A stretch of 64,000 nucleotides of DNA from Thiobacillus denitrificans (GTDB lineage: Bacteria; Pseudomonadota; Gammaproteobacteria; Burkholderiales; Thiobacillaceae). Shown here one piece after another: positions 9,281-17,747 of the stretch; positions within the stretch are counted from its first letter, which is position 1; each line of letters begins with the position of its first letter. The DNA is taken from contig DDRS01000007.1 in the NCBI GenBank assembly GCA_002343685.1, positions 23,961 to 87,960 on the forward strand, written 5' to 3'. The notes beneath the pieces were generated by a model. It ran no database searches, was not told the DNA's origin, and saw only the letters and a program-made list of their open reading frames with translations. Position numbers and translations under genes: made by a program.

Positions 9281-10750
9281 TCAGGCGGCGGCCCTGACCC
9301 GCGTGGCATTGCGGCCACCACGCTTGGCTTCCAGCAAGGCGGCATCGGCGCGTGCCAGCGCCTCGTTTTCCTCACGGTCGTCGCGGCTGAACTCGGACAT
9401 GCCGCCGCTCCACGACAGCTTCTGCGTCACACCCGGAATGAGCTCGACGCTCTCCGGCATCTTGGCGCGCAGGCGCTCTGCCAGTTCCTGCGCCCGATCA
9501 AGCGGCGTGTAGGGGAATACCACGCAGAACTCATCGCCGCCCAAACGAGCGATGAAATCGCTGTTGCGCAGGCAGGTTTTCAACGCGTTGCCGAACTTGA
9601 TGATGAGTTGATCGCCCGCCTCGTGGCCGAAGGTATCGTTGACCTGCTTGAAATTATCAATGTCGAGAATCAGCAGACTGTGCGTCCAGCCGTCCTTCAG
9701 CGTGCCAAACAACTCCTTTTGCTTTTCGTCGAAGCTGCGCCGGTTGTTCACCTTGGACAAATGATCGATCCGGGCCTGCGAGGATACTTCCTTCTGTTTA
9801 CCCAGCATGACCTTGCCCAGTTTCAGCATGGTCTCGAGTGGCGTCTGAAATTCCGCCAAGCTGACCGGATAGTCTGCACGCAACCGCTGCTGGCGCAGGT
9901 CGTTGGTAAATTTCACCAGCATGCGCAGATTGTCGGCAACCCGGTTGCGTACCGCCAGAATGGTGGCCGCCACCAGGATGGCGATGACCAGACTGGCCAC
10001 CAGCCAGCCCAGCAGGTAAGGCGCGATACTCTCGACCACCGGCGTGACCGGCCGCCATACGGCAATCTGCCAGGGCGTGCCGGCCAACGCGATGAGAGTG
10101 GGACGGACGTTCCGCTTGATCGCCTGGTTGCCGCGCCGCATCAGCACCATGGCGGAGTCGCCGCTCCCACTTTGCTGCAATTCGGCATAGGCGGCGGCAT
10201 CCGGCAACGGCAGGGTATCGAACAGCGCCTGCAGCTGCGGCACGCTCTGTTCGACGATGACATAGCCGAGACGCTTGCCGTCAGCCCCCGTTACCGGATG
10301 CGAGAGCGAGAGATTGAAGGTGGCGGTGGCGGTCGCCCCGCTACCGCCACGCCCGGCGCTGGCCAACAGCTTCCGCGTGTCGCCCGGCAGGAAACCGGGC
10401 AGCAACTGGCGCTGGCCTTCCGTGACGAACAACACGGTCGCGTCTTGATTCAGCGCTTGCAGGTTGGCGGCCTGTGCCTGACACACGTCGGGCGACGCGC
10501 TGGCGAAACACGCCAGTGTCTGCGGATGCGCCGCAATCCGGGCGGCACTGCGCTTCATGGCATCGGCAAGAAACTCGATCTGCGCTGCCATCACCGGTTT
10601 GCCCAGTTCTTCCGGCGCCGTTTGTGCCTGCGGCCGCGTCACAAAAATCACGGATGTGACGAGCCCGGCCAGCAGCACCAACGCTGCAGCCAGGATCAGG
10701 CCAAACCGTGATATCGACGTATGGGGCATGACTGCGCCAGCCGGCTCCAA
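9281..10750 (-). CDS. Membrane-bound diguanylate cyclase with periplasmic sensor domain
   Basis: 489-residue protein. TM1 (FGLILAAALVLLAGLVTSVIFV) is followed by a ~200-residue periplasmic region resembling a Cache-type sensor, a second TM (YLLGWLVASLVIAILVAATILAV, ~res 232-256), a linker and a GGDEF domain. The catalytic motif RLGGDEFCVVFPY is intact, as are DHLSKVNNRRSFDEK and LDIDNFKQVNDTFGHEAGD, so it should make c-di-GMP. There is no EAL domain. The start is at 10750 or, more likely, the next ATG at 10729. Signal sensed is unknown. Confidence 0.92.
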   Translation of the reverse strand: MEPAGAVMPHTSISRFGLILAAALVLLAGLVTSVIFVTRPQAQTAPEELGKPVMAAQIEFLADAMKRSAARIAAHPQTLACFASASPDVCQAQAANLQALNQDATVLFVTEGQRQLLPGFLPGDTRKLLASAGRGGSGATATATFNLSLSHPVTGADGKRLGYVIVEQSVPQLQALFDTLPLPDAAAYAELQQSGSGDSAMVLMRRGNQAIKRNVRPTLIALAGTPWQIAVWRPVTPVVESIAPYLLGWLVASLVIAILVAATILAVRNRVADNLRMLVKFTNDLRQQRLRADYPVSLAEFQTPLETMLKLGKVMLGKQKEVSSQARIDHLSKVNNRRSFDEKQKELFGTLKDGWTHSLLILDIDNFKQVNDTFGHEAGDQLIIKFGNALKTCLRNSDFIARLGGDEFCVVFPYTPLDRAQELAERLRAKMPESVELIPGVTQKLSWSGGMSEFSRDDREENEALARADAALLEAKRGGRNATRVRAAA

Positions 10751-10848
10751 CCTCTTAGTATTTGTTTCTCCGCAATGACGGGCTTTCCAGCTTCAGGCAA
10801 CCCGCCGACATGGTCTTGATGCAGCAAATTCCATGCCCTAATGTGCAC

Positions 10849-10885
10849 GCACCCGACAGGCCCGCCTGCCGGGTGCATTTTTTAT
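10849..10885 (+). terminator. Strong intrinsic terminator-like hairpin, T-tract on the plus strand
   Basis: The stem GCACCCG-A-CAGG / CCTG-CCGGGTGC with a short loop at 10849-10876 is followed by ATTTTTTAT. The T-tract reads in the plus direction, but no plus-strand gene lies upstream within the gap: the flanking genes are both on the minus strand. It may end a small plus-strand RNA that starts in 10751-10848, or act on the minus strand as a 3' hairpin for dut. Confidence 0.6.
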
Positions 10886-10907
10886 CGATATGTAAAAATT
10901 TCCGACA

Positions 10908-11354
10908 CTACTGTCGGCCCGTGCTACCGAATCCACCCTCACCGCGCTCGCTGCTTGAAAACGCTTCCACCACGTTGAATTCGGCCTGCATGACCGGGAC
11001 GATGACGAGCTGGGCAAGCCGCTCCATCGGTGTCAGCTCGAACGCCTGCTGTCCGCGATTCCAGGCGGACACCATGAGCTGGCCTTGATAATCGGAGTCG
11101 ATCAGCCCCACCAGGTTGCCCAGCACGATGCCATGCTTGTGGCCCAAACCGGAACGCGGCAGGATCAGCGCGGCATAACCCGGATCGGCCAGATGGATCG
11201 CCATGCCGGTCGGAATCAGCTGGGTTTCGCCTGGTGCCAGTACGATTGGACCATCGATACAGGCACGCAGATCGAGCCCCGCGGCACCCGGCGTGGCGTA
11301 ATGCGGCAGCTGATCGCGCAGGCGGGCGTCGAGAATCTTCACATCCATCTTCAT
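10908..11354 (-). CDS. dut: Deoxyuridine 5'-triphosphate nucleotidohydrolase (dUTPase)
   Basis: 148-residue homotrimeric dUTPase that hydrolyses dUTP to dUMP. The start at 11354 gives MKMDVKILDARL, collinear with E. coli Dut. The five motifs are present: AGLDLRAC (1), PRSGLGHKHGI (2), GLIDSDYQGQL (3), MERLAQLVI (4) and the C-terminal RGEGGFGSTGRQ (5, the P-loop-like arm). It starts 16 bp after the coaBC stop, the common coaBC-dut operon. Confidence 0.96.
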   Translation of the reverse strand: MKMDVKILDARLRDQLPHYATPGAAGLDLRACIDGPIVLAPGETQLIPTGMAIHLADPGYAALILPRSGLGHKHGIVLGNLVGLIDSDYQGQLMVSAWNRGQQAFELTPMERLAQLVIVPVMQAEFNVVEAFSSSERGEGGFGSTGRQ

Positions 11355-11370
11355 TTTCGTCGGGATTTCG

Positions 11371-12576
11371 TCAGTTGAGCAGGGTTGCAAGATGGCGGAT
11401 CAGGTGTCGCGCCTGGGTAAGTTTGTCGGCACGCGAGAGCGGATGCCTGCCTTGATCGTCGAACAGTACCAACTCGGCACTGTCCTGGCCGAGCGTGTCC
11501 TGCGCCAAGTTGCCGACCAGCAGCGGCAGTTTCTTCTTCAGGCGTTTGGCCTCGGCATGTTCGGCCAGCCGTTCGGTCTCCGCGGCAAAGCCCACGCAGA
11601 AGGGCGCGTCGGGCAGGGCAGCGACTTCAGCCAGGATGTCGGGGTTGGCAACCAGATTCAGCGTCAGCCCCGCGGCACGTTTCTTGATCTTCTGCGATGC
11701 CGCCGCGTCCACCCGGTAATCGGCCACCGCTGCCACTGCGATGAATACGTCGCACGGCAATTCGCGCAGTACGGCATCGCGCATGTCGGCTGCGCTTTGC
11801 ACATCGACTCGACGCACGCCTGCCGGCATGGCAAGGCAGGTCGGCCCCGAGACCAGGCACACCTCGGCGCCCGCCTCGGCCGAGGCCTGGGCAACCGCGT
11901 AGCCCATCTTGCCGGAACTCAGGTTGGTCAGGCCACGTACCGGATCGATCGCCTCGAAGGTGGGGCCGGCTGTGATCACGACCCGCTTGCCTGCCAGCAC
12001 GCCCTTCCCCAACAGGCCATGCAACGCGACTGCGATGTCGGCCGGCTCCAGCATGCGTCCAAGACCGGTTTCGCCGCAGGCCTGTTCGCCTGCAGCCGGC
12101 CCTAGCATCTGCACGCTGTCATCGCGCAATTGCGCAAGATTGCGCTGGGTCGCAGCCGCCGCCCACATTTCGCGGTTCATCGCCGGCGCCACCGCCAGTT
12201 TGCAGGCGCGCGCCAGACACAACGTCGTCAAGAGATCGTCGGCCCGGCCGTGAACGAGTTTCGCCAGGAAATCGGCCGAGGCCGGTGCCACCAGAATCAG
12301 GTCGGCGTCGCGCGACAGGTGAATGTGCAACATGCCGTCGCCGCTGGCGGCGTCCCACAAGGAAGTCAGCACCGGCTTGCCGGACAATGCCTGGAAGGTC
12401 AGCGGCGTGACGAACTGCTGCGCGGCAGCGGTCATCACCACCTGCACCTCCGCGCCGGCCTTGACCAGCAGGCGACACAACTCGGCCGCCTTGTAGGTCG
12501 CGATGCCGCCGGTCACCCCCAGAATGATTTTCTTGCCTGCCAGCGACACGGTCTCGATTCCCTGCCCGCTTTCCAT
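11371..12576 (-). CDS. coaBC: Bifunctional phosphopantothenoylcysteine decarboxylase / phosphopantothenate-cysteine ligase
   Basis: 401-residue coenzyme A biosynthesis enzyme. The N-terminal flavoprotein CoaC domain has KKIILGVTGGIATYKAAEL and VAPAMNREMW (PXMNXXMW motif). The C-terminal CoaB domain starts about residue 190 (KRVVITAGPTFEAIDPVRGLTN) and has GKMGYAVAQ and VGFAAETE. Upstream of dut, same operon; divergent from radC with only ~33 bp between starts. Confidence 0.96.
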   Translation of the reverse strand: MESGQGIETVSLAGKKIILGVTGGIATYKAAELCRLLVKAGAEVQVVMTAAAQQFVTPLTFQALSGKPVLTSLWDAASGDGMLHIHLSRDADLILVAPASADFLAKLVHGRADDLLTTLCLARACKLAVAPAMNREMWAAAATQRNLAQLRDDSVQMLGPAAGEQACGETGLGRMLEPADIAVALHGLLGKGVLAGKRVVITAGPTFEAIDPVRGLTNLSSGKMGYAVAQASAEAGAEVCLVSGPTCLAMPAGVRRVDVQSAADMRDAVLRELPCDVFIAVAAVADYRVDAAASQKIKKRAAGLTLNLVANPDILAEVAALPDAPFCVGFAAETERLAEHAEAKRLKKKLPLLVGNLAQDTLGQDSAELVLFDDQGRHPLSRADKLTQARHLIRHLATLLN

Positions 12577-12609
12577 GAAAATGGCACATTCTACGGGAGG
12601 GGAAGGGTC

Positions 12610-13284
12610 ATGGCGATTCGGGACTGGCCGGAAGACGCGCGTCCACGCGAGAAACTGCTGAAACAGGGTGCCACAGCCCTGACCGATGCCGAACTGGTCG
12701 CGGTTTTTCTGCGCACGGGGGTCGTCGGCAAAAGTGCGGTCGACCTCGGGCGCGAACTGATCGAACGCTTCGGCGGTCTGGGCGGGTTGTGTCGTGCCAG
12801 CCGGAAAGCTGCCTGCGCCGCGCCCGGCGTCGGCGAAGCCAAGTACGCGCTACTGCAGGCCGTGATGGAAATGGCGCGGCGCACCCTGGCCGAGGATATG
12901 CAGGCAGGTGACGCGCTGACCTCCCCAACCGCCGTACGCGACTACCTGCGGCTGATTCTGCGCGGCAAGGAATATGAGGTGTTCTGCTGCGTGTTCCTCG
13001 ACGCCCAGAACCGGGTGATTGCAGTGGAAGAACTGTTTCGCGGCACGCTAACGCAAACCAGCGTCTATCCACGCGAGATCATCAAGCGCGCGCTCTCGTA
13101 CAATGCCGCGGCGCTGATCCTGGCGCACAACCATCCCAGCGGCGTGGCCGAACCCAGTCCCGCCGACCGCAGCCTCACCCGGAAACTGGCGGACGCACTG
13201 GCCCTGGTGGACGTGCGCGTGCTCGACCACTTTATCGTGGCGGGCGCGTCTTCCCTGTCTTTCATGGAATCCGGCCATCTTTGA
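12610..13284 (+). CDS. radC: RadC family JAB1/MPN-domain protein
   Basis: 224-residue protein. The start at 12610 (MAIRDWPEDARPREKLL) is the family amino terminus and has GGAGGGGAAGG just upstream. An N-terminal helix-hairpin-helix-like region is followed by the MPN domain with the metal motif AHNHPSGVAEPSPADRSLT and, later, VRVLDHFIVAG. Once tied to DNA repair in E. coli, that role was later questioned; the true function is uncertain. Precedes rpmB-rpmG, as in many proteobacteria. Confidence 0.93.
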   Translation: MAIRDWPEDARPREKLLKQGATALTDAELVAVFLRTGVVGKSAVDLGRELIERFGGLGGLCRASRKAACAAPGVGEAKYALLQAVMEMARRTLAEDMQAGDALTSPTAVRDYLRLILRGKEYEVFCCVFLDAQNRVIAVEELFRGTLTQTSVYPREIIKRALSYNAAALILAHNHPSGVAEPSPADRSLTRKLADALALVDVRVLDHFIVAGASSLSFMESGHL

Positions 13285-13297
13285 GGGTGTGCCGGGC

Positions 13298-13327
13298 TTG
13301 CCTCACGCTTGTAAGCTGTGATATAAA
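13298..13327 (+). promoter_or_regulatory. Sigma-70-type promoter for rpmB-rpmG
   Basis: TTGCCT at 13298-13303, an 18-bp spacer and TATAAA at 13322-13327, about 67 bp before the rpmB start. This is the expected strong promoter of a ribosomal protein operon. Confidence 0.55.
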
Positions 13328-13340
13328 TCGCGGTTCTCGG

Positions 13341-13379
13341 GTTAACCCATATTGTTAACCCCACCGGTTAACCCTCAAT
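13341..13379 (+). repeat. Three tandem 13-bp repeats in the rpmB leader
   Basis: GTTAACC recurs at 13341, 13354 and 13367, with exact 13-bp spacing (units GTTAACCCATATT, GTTAACCCCACCG, GTTAACCCTCAAT). They lie between the promoter and the rpmB ribosome-binding site, so they are transcribed. Function unknown. Confidence 0.75.
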
Positions 13380-13393
13380 TCTGGAGCAGCGTC

Positions 13394-13630
13394 ATGGCTC
13401 GCGTATGTGTCGTTACGGGCAAGAAGCCCATGGTCGGGAACAACGTTTCCCACGCCAACAATAAAACCAAGCGTCGTTTTCTGCCCAACCTGCAATACCG
13501 CCGGTTCTGGGTCGAGAGCGAGAACCGCTGGGTTCGTCTGCGTCTGTCCAATGCTGCCCTGCGCACCATCGACAAGAACGGCATCGAGTCCGTTCTCGCC
13601 GACCTGCGCGCCCGCGGCGAAGCAGTTTAA
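13394..13630 (+). CDS. rpmB: Large ribosomal subunit protein bL28
   Basis: 78-residue basic ribosomal protein. MARVCVVTGKKPMVGNNVSHANN is the canonical N-terminus, followed by KTKRRFLPNLQYRRFW. The start at 13394 is preceded by CTGGAGCAG. First gene of the bL28-bL33 operon; 11 bp to rpmG. Confidence 0.98.
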   Translation: MARVCVVTGKKPMVGNNVSHANNKTKRRFLPNLQYRRFWVESENRWVRLRLSNAALRTIDKNGIESVLADLRARGEAV

Positions 13631-13641
13631 GGAGTTGAATC

Positions 13642-13809
13642 ATGGCTAAAGGCGGACGCGAAAAGATCAAGCTGGAGTCCACTGCGGGCACCGGCCACTT
13701 CTACACCACCACCAAGAACAAGAAGACCATGCCCGAGAAAATGGAGATCAGCAAGTTCGATCCCAAGGCTCGCAAGCATGTGATGTACAAGGAAACCAAG
13801 CTGAAGTAA
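13642..13809 (+). CDS. rpmG: Large ribosomal subunit protein bL33
   Basis: 55-residue protein, start MAKGGREKIKLESTAGTGHF with AAGGAG upstream (13629-13634). It contains YTTTKNKKTMPEKMEISKFDPKARKHV in its body. No cysteines, so it is the zinc-independent (C-) form. Ends 12 bp before the operon terminator. Confidence 0.98.
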   Translation: MAKGGREKIKLESTAGTGHFYTTTKNKKTMPEKMEISKFDPKARKHVMYKETKLK

Positions 13810-13821
13810 TTCAGCCGGTTA

Positions 13822-13859
13822 CCAATAAAAAACCCGCCGATCGGCGGGTTTTTTATTGG
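13822..13859. terminator. Bidirectional rho-independent terminator
   Basis: A perfect 38-nt inverted repeat: a GC stem (ACCCGCCGA / TCGGCGGGT) flanked by AATAAAAA and TTTTTATT. The T-runs work on both strands, so it ends rpmB-rpmG from the left and the desaturase gene from the right. Confidence 0.93.
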
Positions 13860-13896
13860 CCTTCGACGGGATGGCCCGCAGGCCACCCGTTCGGCA

Positions 13897-15069
13897 TCAG
13901 GCATAACAGCGCAGGCGCACCGAGAAATCCTTCAGCGACTGGATGCCACTTTCCTCGGCGCGTTTGCACCAAGCCTGCAATTGGTCGAGCAGCTGCTCGC
14001 GGCTGGCGGTGGAACGGCCCCAGATGGCGGCGAGTTCCTGGCGCATGCGATAGACCGTCTGCAGACGCTCGCTCTTGCCCAGCAGCGTGTCGAGCTCAGC
14101 CTTGTCGGATGCGGCCAGTTCGGCCGGTTCCTTGTGCAGCCAGCGGCGGAAGCTGTCGAAATTCCAGTTCTGCGGCAGATTCGCGCCGGCCTTCAGCTTG
14201 GCGATCTCGGCCTTGCTGTCCGCGCGCACGCTTTTCACGAAGCGCGTCATCACGTCGTAGCGGTGGGTGATGACGGCCTGCAGGGTGTCGAGGTCGCACA
14301 GCGGCTTGGCCGGCAACCATTTCACCGTCGGCGCCACCTTGCGGATGGTGGCAAGGCCCACATAGGACATCAGCTTGATGTAGAGCCAGCCGATGTCGAA
14401 CTCGTACCATTTGTTCGACAGACGTGCCGACGTGCCATAGGCATGGTGATTGTTGTGCAATTCCTCACCGCCGATGAGGATGCCCCACGGGATAATGTTG
14501 GTGCTGGCATCCTCGCTGGCGAAGTTGCGGTAACCCCAGTAGTGGCCGATGCCGTTGATGATGCCGGCAGCGGTGATCGGGATCCACGCCATCTGCACGG
14601 CCCAGATGGTGAGGCCGAGGGGGCCGAACAGGGCGATGTTAATCGCCATCATCGACCAGATGCCTGCGGCCGAATGACGGCTGTAGACATTGCGCTCCAT
14701 CCAGTCGTCGGGTGTGCCGTGGCCGTATTTTTCCAGCGTCTCGGTCACCTTTGCCTCGGCGCGATACAACTCGGAACCTTCCCAGAAGACCTTCTTGATG
14801 CCACGCGTCTGCGGGCTGTGGGGGTCTTCGGGCGTTTCGCACTTGGCGTGGTGCTTGCGGTGGATGGCGACCCATTCCTTGGTGACCATGCCGGTGGTCA
14901 TCCACAGCCAGAAACGGAAGAAGTGGCTGACGATGGGGTGCAAATCGACGGCGCGGTGTGCCTGCGAGCGGTGCAGAAAAATGGTGACGGCAGCGATGGT
15001 GATGTGCGTCAGACCGAGCGCGACCAACACATATCCCCACCAGGGTAAATCCAACAAGCCTAATTGCAT
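13897..15069 (-). CDS. Acyl-lipid/acyl-CoA delta-9 type fatty acid desaturase
   Basis: 390-residue membrane di-iron desaturase. The three histidine boxes are HRSQAH (~res 32), HRKHH (~70) and HNNHH (~208), the stearoyl-CoA desaturase/DesC pattern, set among four hydrophobic helices. It should introduce a double bond into membrane acyl chains and so help set membrane fluidity. A ~120-residue helical C-terminal extension follows the desaturase core. Single gene, upstream A-rich leader. Confidence 0.9.
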   Translation of the reverse strand: MQLGLLDLPWWGYVLVALGLTHITIAAVTIFLHRSQAHRAVDLHPIVSHFFRFWLWMTTGMVTKEWVAIHRKHHAKCETPEDPHSPQTRGIKKVFWEGSELYRAEAKVTETLEKYGHGTPDDWMERNVYSRHSAAGIWSMMAINIALFGPLGLTIWAVQMAWIPITAAGIINGIGHYWGYRNFASEDASTNIIPWGILIGGEELHNNHHAYGTSARLSNKWYEFDIGWLYIKLMSYVGLATIRKVAPTVKWLPAKPLCDLDTLQAVITHRYDVMTRFVKSVRADSKAEIAKLKAGANLPQNWNFDSFRRWLHKEPAELAASDKAELDTLLGKSERLQTVYRMRQELAAIWGRSTASREQLLDQLQAWCKRAEESGIQSLKDFSVRLRCYA

Positions 15070-15130
15070 GGTTCAGAGTTCCAAAAAAGGACAATAGCGT
15101 CCTGTAATTTACGGACAAACCCCATAAAAA

Positions 15131-16420
15131 TCAAGGATTATTATCAATCGAAGACGGGGTCGCCATATGCACAACGCGTTGCGGAAAGGGAATCTCGATG
15201 CCGGCAGCCTTGAAACGTCGCCAGATCGCCCAGTTGATGTCCGAACGCAGATTATTCTGCCCCTCGCTGGGGTCGCGTATCCATACAGCCAGTTCCAGGA
15301 GAACGCCATTATCGGCAAACTCCTTCAGAAACACCCTGGGCGGACTGTCCGGCTCATCATGCACCACCCGGATATGGCTGTTCGCCGCCTCCAGCATCAA
15401 GGCCTCGGCCTGCTCCAGATCGGTATCGTAGGACACTTGGATCGGCAATGCGATCCGCACGTTGGGTTTGGACAGCGAATGATTGACGACCGTCTGGGTG
15501 ATCAGCGTCTCGTTGGGGACGATGGTCTCGGTACCGTCGAGCGCCCGCAGCAGCGTGTAGCGCGTATTGATCTGGCTGACCTGGCCATATTTGTTGTCGA
15601 CCGTCACCAGATCGCCGATACGGACCGAACGGTCGAGCAGGATGATGAATCCGGAAATGTAATTGCTGGCGACTTTTTGCAGGCCGAAGCCGATCCCCAC
15701 GCCCAGCGCCCCGCCGAACACCGACAGCACCGTAAGATCGATCCCCACCGCCGGCAAGGCCACCAGCACGGCCAGAATCAGCAGCACGGTGCGCGCAGCT
15801 TTCGACAAGGCCATGCGTAGCGACAGATTCATCTGTGTGATGCCCATCAGACGGTTCTCGACGAGACGCGCCAGCGTCAGCGCAATGATGAGCGCCGCGA
15901 TGATGACCGCCGCAGCCTGGAACAGCAGCCACAGCGAGAAGCGATGGTCGCCCGACTGGAACGAGAGCGCCTCCATGGCCGCATGGATGCGCGGCAACAG
16001 GCCGGTGATATGCAGTGCGAACGCGCTCCAGATCAGCCAGGCGGCCGTACGCTCCCACAACTTGAGTGATTCGCGCGGCTTGAGCGCGTAACGCAACGCA
16101 TAGATCACCAACCGCACACCCGCCAGCGCCAGCAACAACGGCACAGCCAGGTTCAGCAGGTGCGTATGGGCCAGCCAGTGATGGGCCAGGTCGCGCCCGA
16201 GCAGCAACACCAGCAGCATGAAGAGCGGAAACCCCACCCTGCGCAAGCCGGCGTGCCAGACGGTATCGGTCTTCGCAAGAAAGGGGGCGATCAGGCGCAT
16301 CGCACCCCAAGCCACGAGGACGCACGCCGCTAGCACGCCCATCTGCCACAACAGATCGACATTCTTGCTGTCGTCGATCAGGCGTGTCAGAAGGTTGTCA
16401 AAGGGGACGGGCTGATCCAA
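15131..16420 (-). CDS. MscS-family mechanosensitive channel
   Basis: 429-residue membrane protein with about five N-terminal helices, then the MscS core. The pore helix and beta domain read VFGGALGVGIGFGLQKVASNYISGFIILLDRSVRIGD (residues ~245-281), followed by GQVSQINTRYTLLRALDGTETIVPNETLITQTVVNHS, both family signatures. The cytosolic alpha/beta C-domain follows. Likely released by osmotic downshock. The N-terminal extension makes it larger than E. coli MscS (286 aa), nearer to YbdG-type members. Confidence 0.92.
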   Translation of the reverse strand: MDQPVPFDNLLTRLIDDSKNVDLLWQMGVLAACVLVAWGAMRLIAPFLAKTDTVWHAGLRRVGFPLFMLLVLLLGRDLAHHWLAHTHLLNLAVPLLLALAGVRLVIYALRYALKPRESLKLWERTAAWLIWSAFALHITGLLPRIHAAMEALSFQSGDHRFSLWLLFQAAAVIIAALIIALTLARLVENRLMGITQMNLSLRMALSKAARTVLLILAVLVALPAVGIDLTVLSVFGGALGVGIGFGLQKVASNYISGFIILLDRSVRIGDLVTVDNKYGQVSQINTRYTLLRALDGTETIVPNETLITQTVVNHSLSKPNVRIALPIQVSYDTDLEQAEALMLEAANSHIRVVHDEPDSPPRVFLKEFADNGVLLELAVWIRDPSEGQNNLRSDINWAIWRRFKAAGIEIPFPQRVVHMATPSSIDNNP

Positions 16421-16512
16421 TGGCGTCGTAAGGAAACGAGGTGAACCGGATTATAGCGGTCGTCCTTGCCAAGGAGACATCCATACGGACGCCTCCCCTT
16501 CTATTCAGGTGC

Positions 16513-17718
16513 TTAGAAATTATGGGTGAACTGTGCCGACAGAATGTCGACGGCGCCTTCGTAGGTTCCGCTGAGCGTCACTCCGCTTTCCGTCTTGTTG
16601 ATGCGCGTATCCCGGATGAAGAGATGAGCGTATCCGAAGTCGAGCGTGCTCCGGTCAGACACGCGATACTGCCCGCCGAACGCGATCCAGGTGCGGTCGC
16701 CGTCGGGAATGCGCGCCGTGCGGTAGGCATCGGACACGGGTGTCTGGTCGTACGCCACGCCGCCGCGCAAAGTCACCCTGTCATTGAGGTGGTAATTGGC
16801 GCCCAGCGAATAACGGTAGGTATCGTCCCAGTTTTCGGTAGTCAATCCGAGCGTCGAACCATTGTTACGCACAATACGCAATTCCTTGAAATCGCTCCAA
16901 CCGGTCCAGGTGACGTCGGCCAGCAGATCCCACTGTGCATTCAGTTTGTGGAACAGGCTTAAGGAAGCCGAATCCGGCAAGGTGAGATCGGCCGTCACCC
17001 CACCGTTCGACGCCGCCGCCGCACTGAATGTGGCATCGCCTTTCAGGGTGTGATCGACTTCCGAGCGATAAGCCAGACCAATCCGAGTAGCATCGCTCGG
17101 TTGCCACAGTACGCCCAGATTAAATCCCCAGTCATAGTCGTCACCGCGGACTTTGACTGTGCCCGGCGCACCAGCGAAGTTAGTCAGCGTCGCCTCCGCA
17201 TACTGGATGCTCAGCCCGGCGCCCAACGACAGCGACTCGCTCGCTTTCCAGGCAATCGAGGGATTGAGGTTGACCGTCTTGAGTTCGGATTTGATCGCTT
17301 GGGTGCGTCCTTTCCAGGTGCTGTCATATTCGGTCTTCAGGCCGAACGGCGCATTCATCCCGATTCCGAGATGCACATCCGGCGTCAGCCGGAAGGCGAA
17401 GTAGGCATTGGGCACGAAGGAAAGATCGCCGGCATCGCCGCCGTTGCCGCCACTGAGCGGCGATGTTCCGGTGAACTCCGCCTGCGGTTTGATGAGGTGC
17501 CCTGCGAGAACGACCTGCCGGTCGGGCAGCAGCGTCATTCCCGCCGGATTGAAGAATATCGTGCTGGCATCCTGCGCACTGGCGGCCTGGCCGGCATAGG
17601 CATTGCCCAGGCCGCTGGCGTTCTGTTCGACCAGCGCAAAGCCGGCAGCTTGGCCCAGGTCGGCGAACCCGGCCAGTGCCAGGCCGAGCATCAATTGTTT
17701 ACGAGGAAACGAAGGCAT
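16513..17718 (-). CDS. FadL/OmpP1/TodX-type outer-membrane hydrophobic-compound transporter
   Basis: 401-residue beta-barrel. The signal peptide (LMLGLALAGFADLGQAAG) is followed by the mature N-terminus GFALVEQNASGLGNAYAGQAASAQDASTIFFNPAGMT, the FadL hatch signature (NPAGM). Alternating beta strands follow, ending with the C-terminal Phe (LSAQFTHNF) needed for outer-membrane insertion. It imports long-chain fatty acids or other hydrophobics. Located just upstream of the acyl-CoA synthetase gene on the same strand, so uptake and activation are linked. Confidence 0.93.
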   Translation of the reverse strand: MPSFPRKQLMLGLALAGFADLGQAAGFALVEQNASGLGNAYAGQAASAQDASTIFFNPAGMTLLPDRQVVLAGHLIKPQAEFTGTSPLSGGNGGDAGDLSFVPNAYFAFRLTPDVHLGIGMNAPFGLKTEYDSTWKGRTQAIKSELKTVNLNPSIAWKASESLSLGAGLSIQYAEATLTNFAGAPGTVKVRGDDYDWGFNLGVLWQPSDATRIGLAYRSEVDHTLKGDATFSAAAASNGGVTADLTLPDSASLSLFHKLNAQWDLLADVTWTGWSDFKELRIVRNNGSTLGLTTENWDDTYRYSLGANYHLNDRVTLRGGVAYDQTPVSDAYRTARIPDGDRTWIAFGGQYRVSDRSTLDFGYAHLFIRDTRINKTESGVTLSGTYEGAVDILSAQFTHNF

Positions 17719-17747
17719 GAAGTATCTCCCTAATCGGTTTTATGGGG

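Noticed and set aside
10751..10850. c-di-GMP (GEMM) riboswitch upstream of the diguanylate cyclase
   Set aside because: The conserved GEMM core and its two paired stems are not found on the minus strand.
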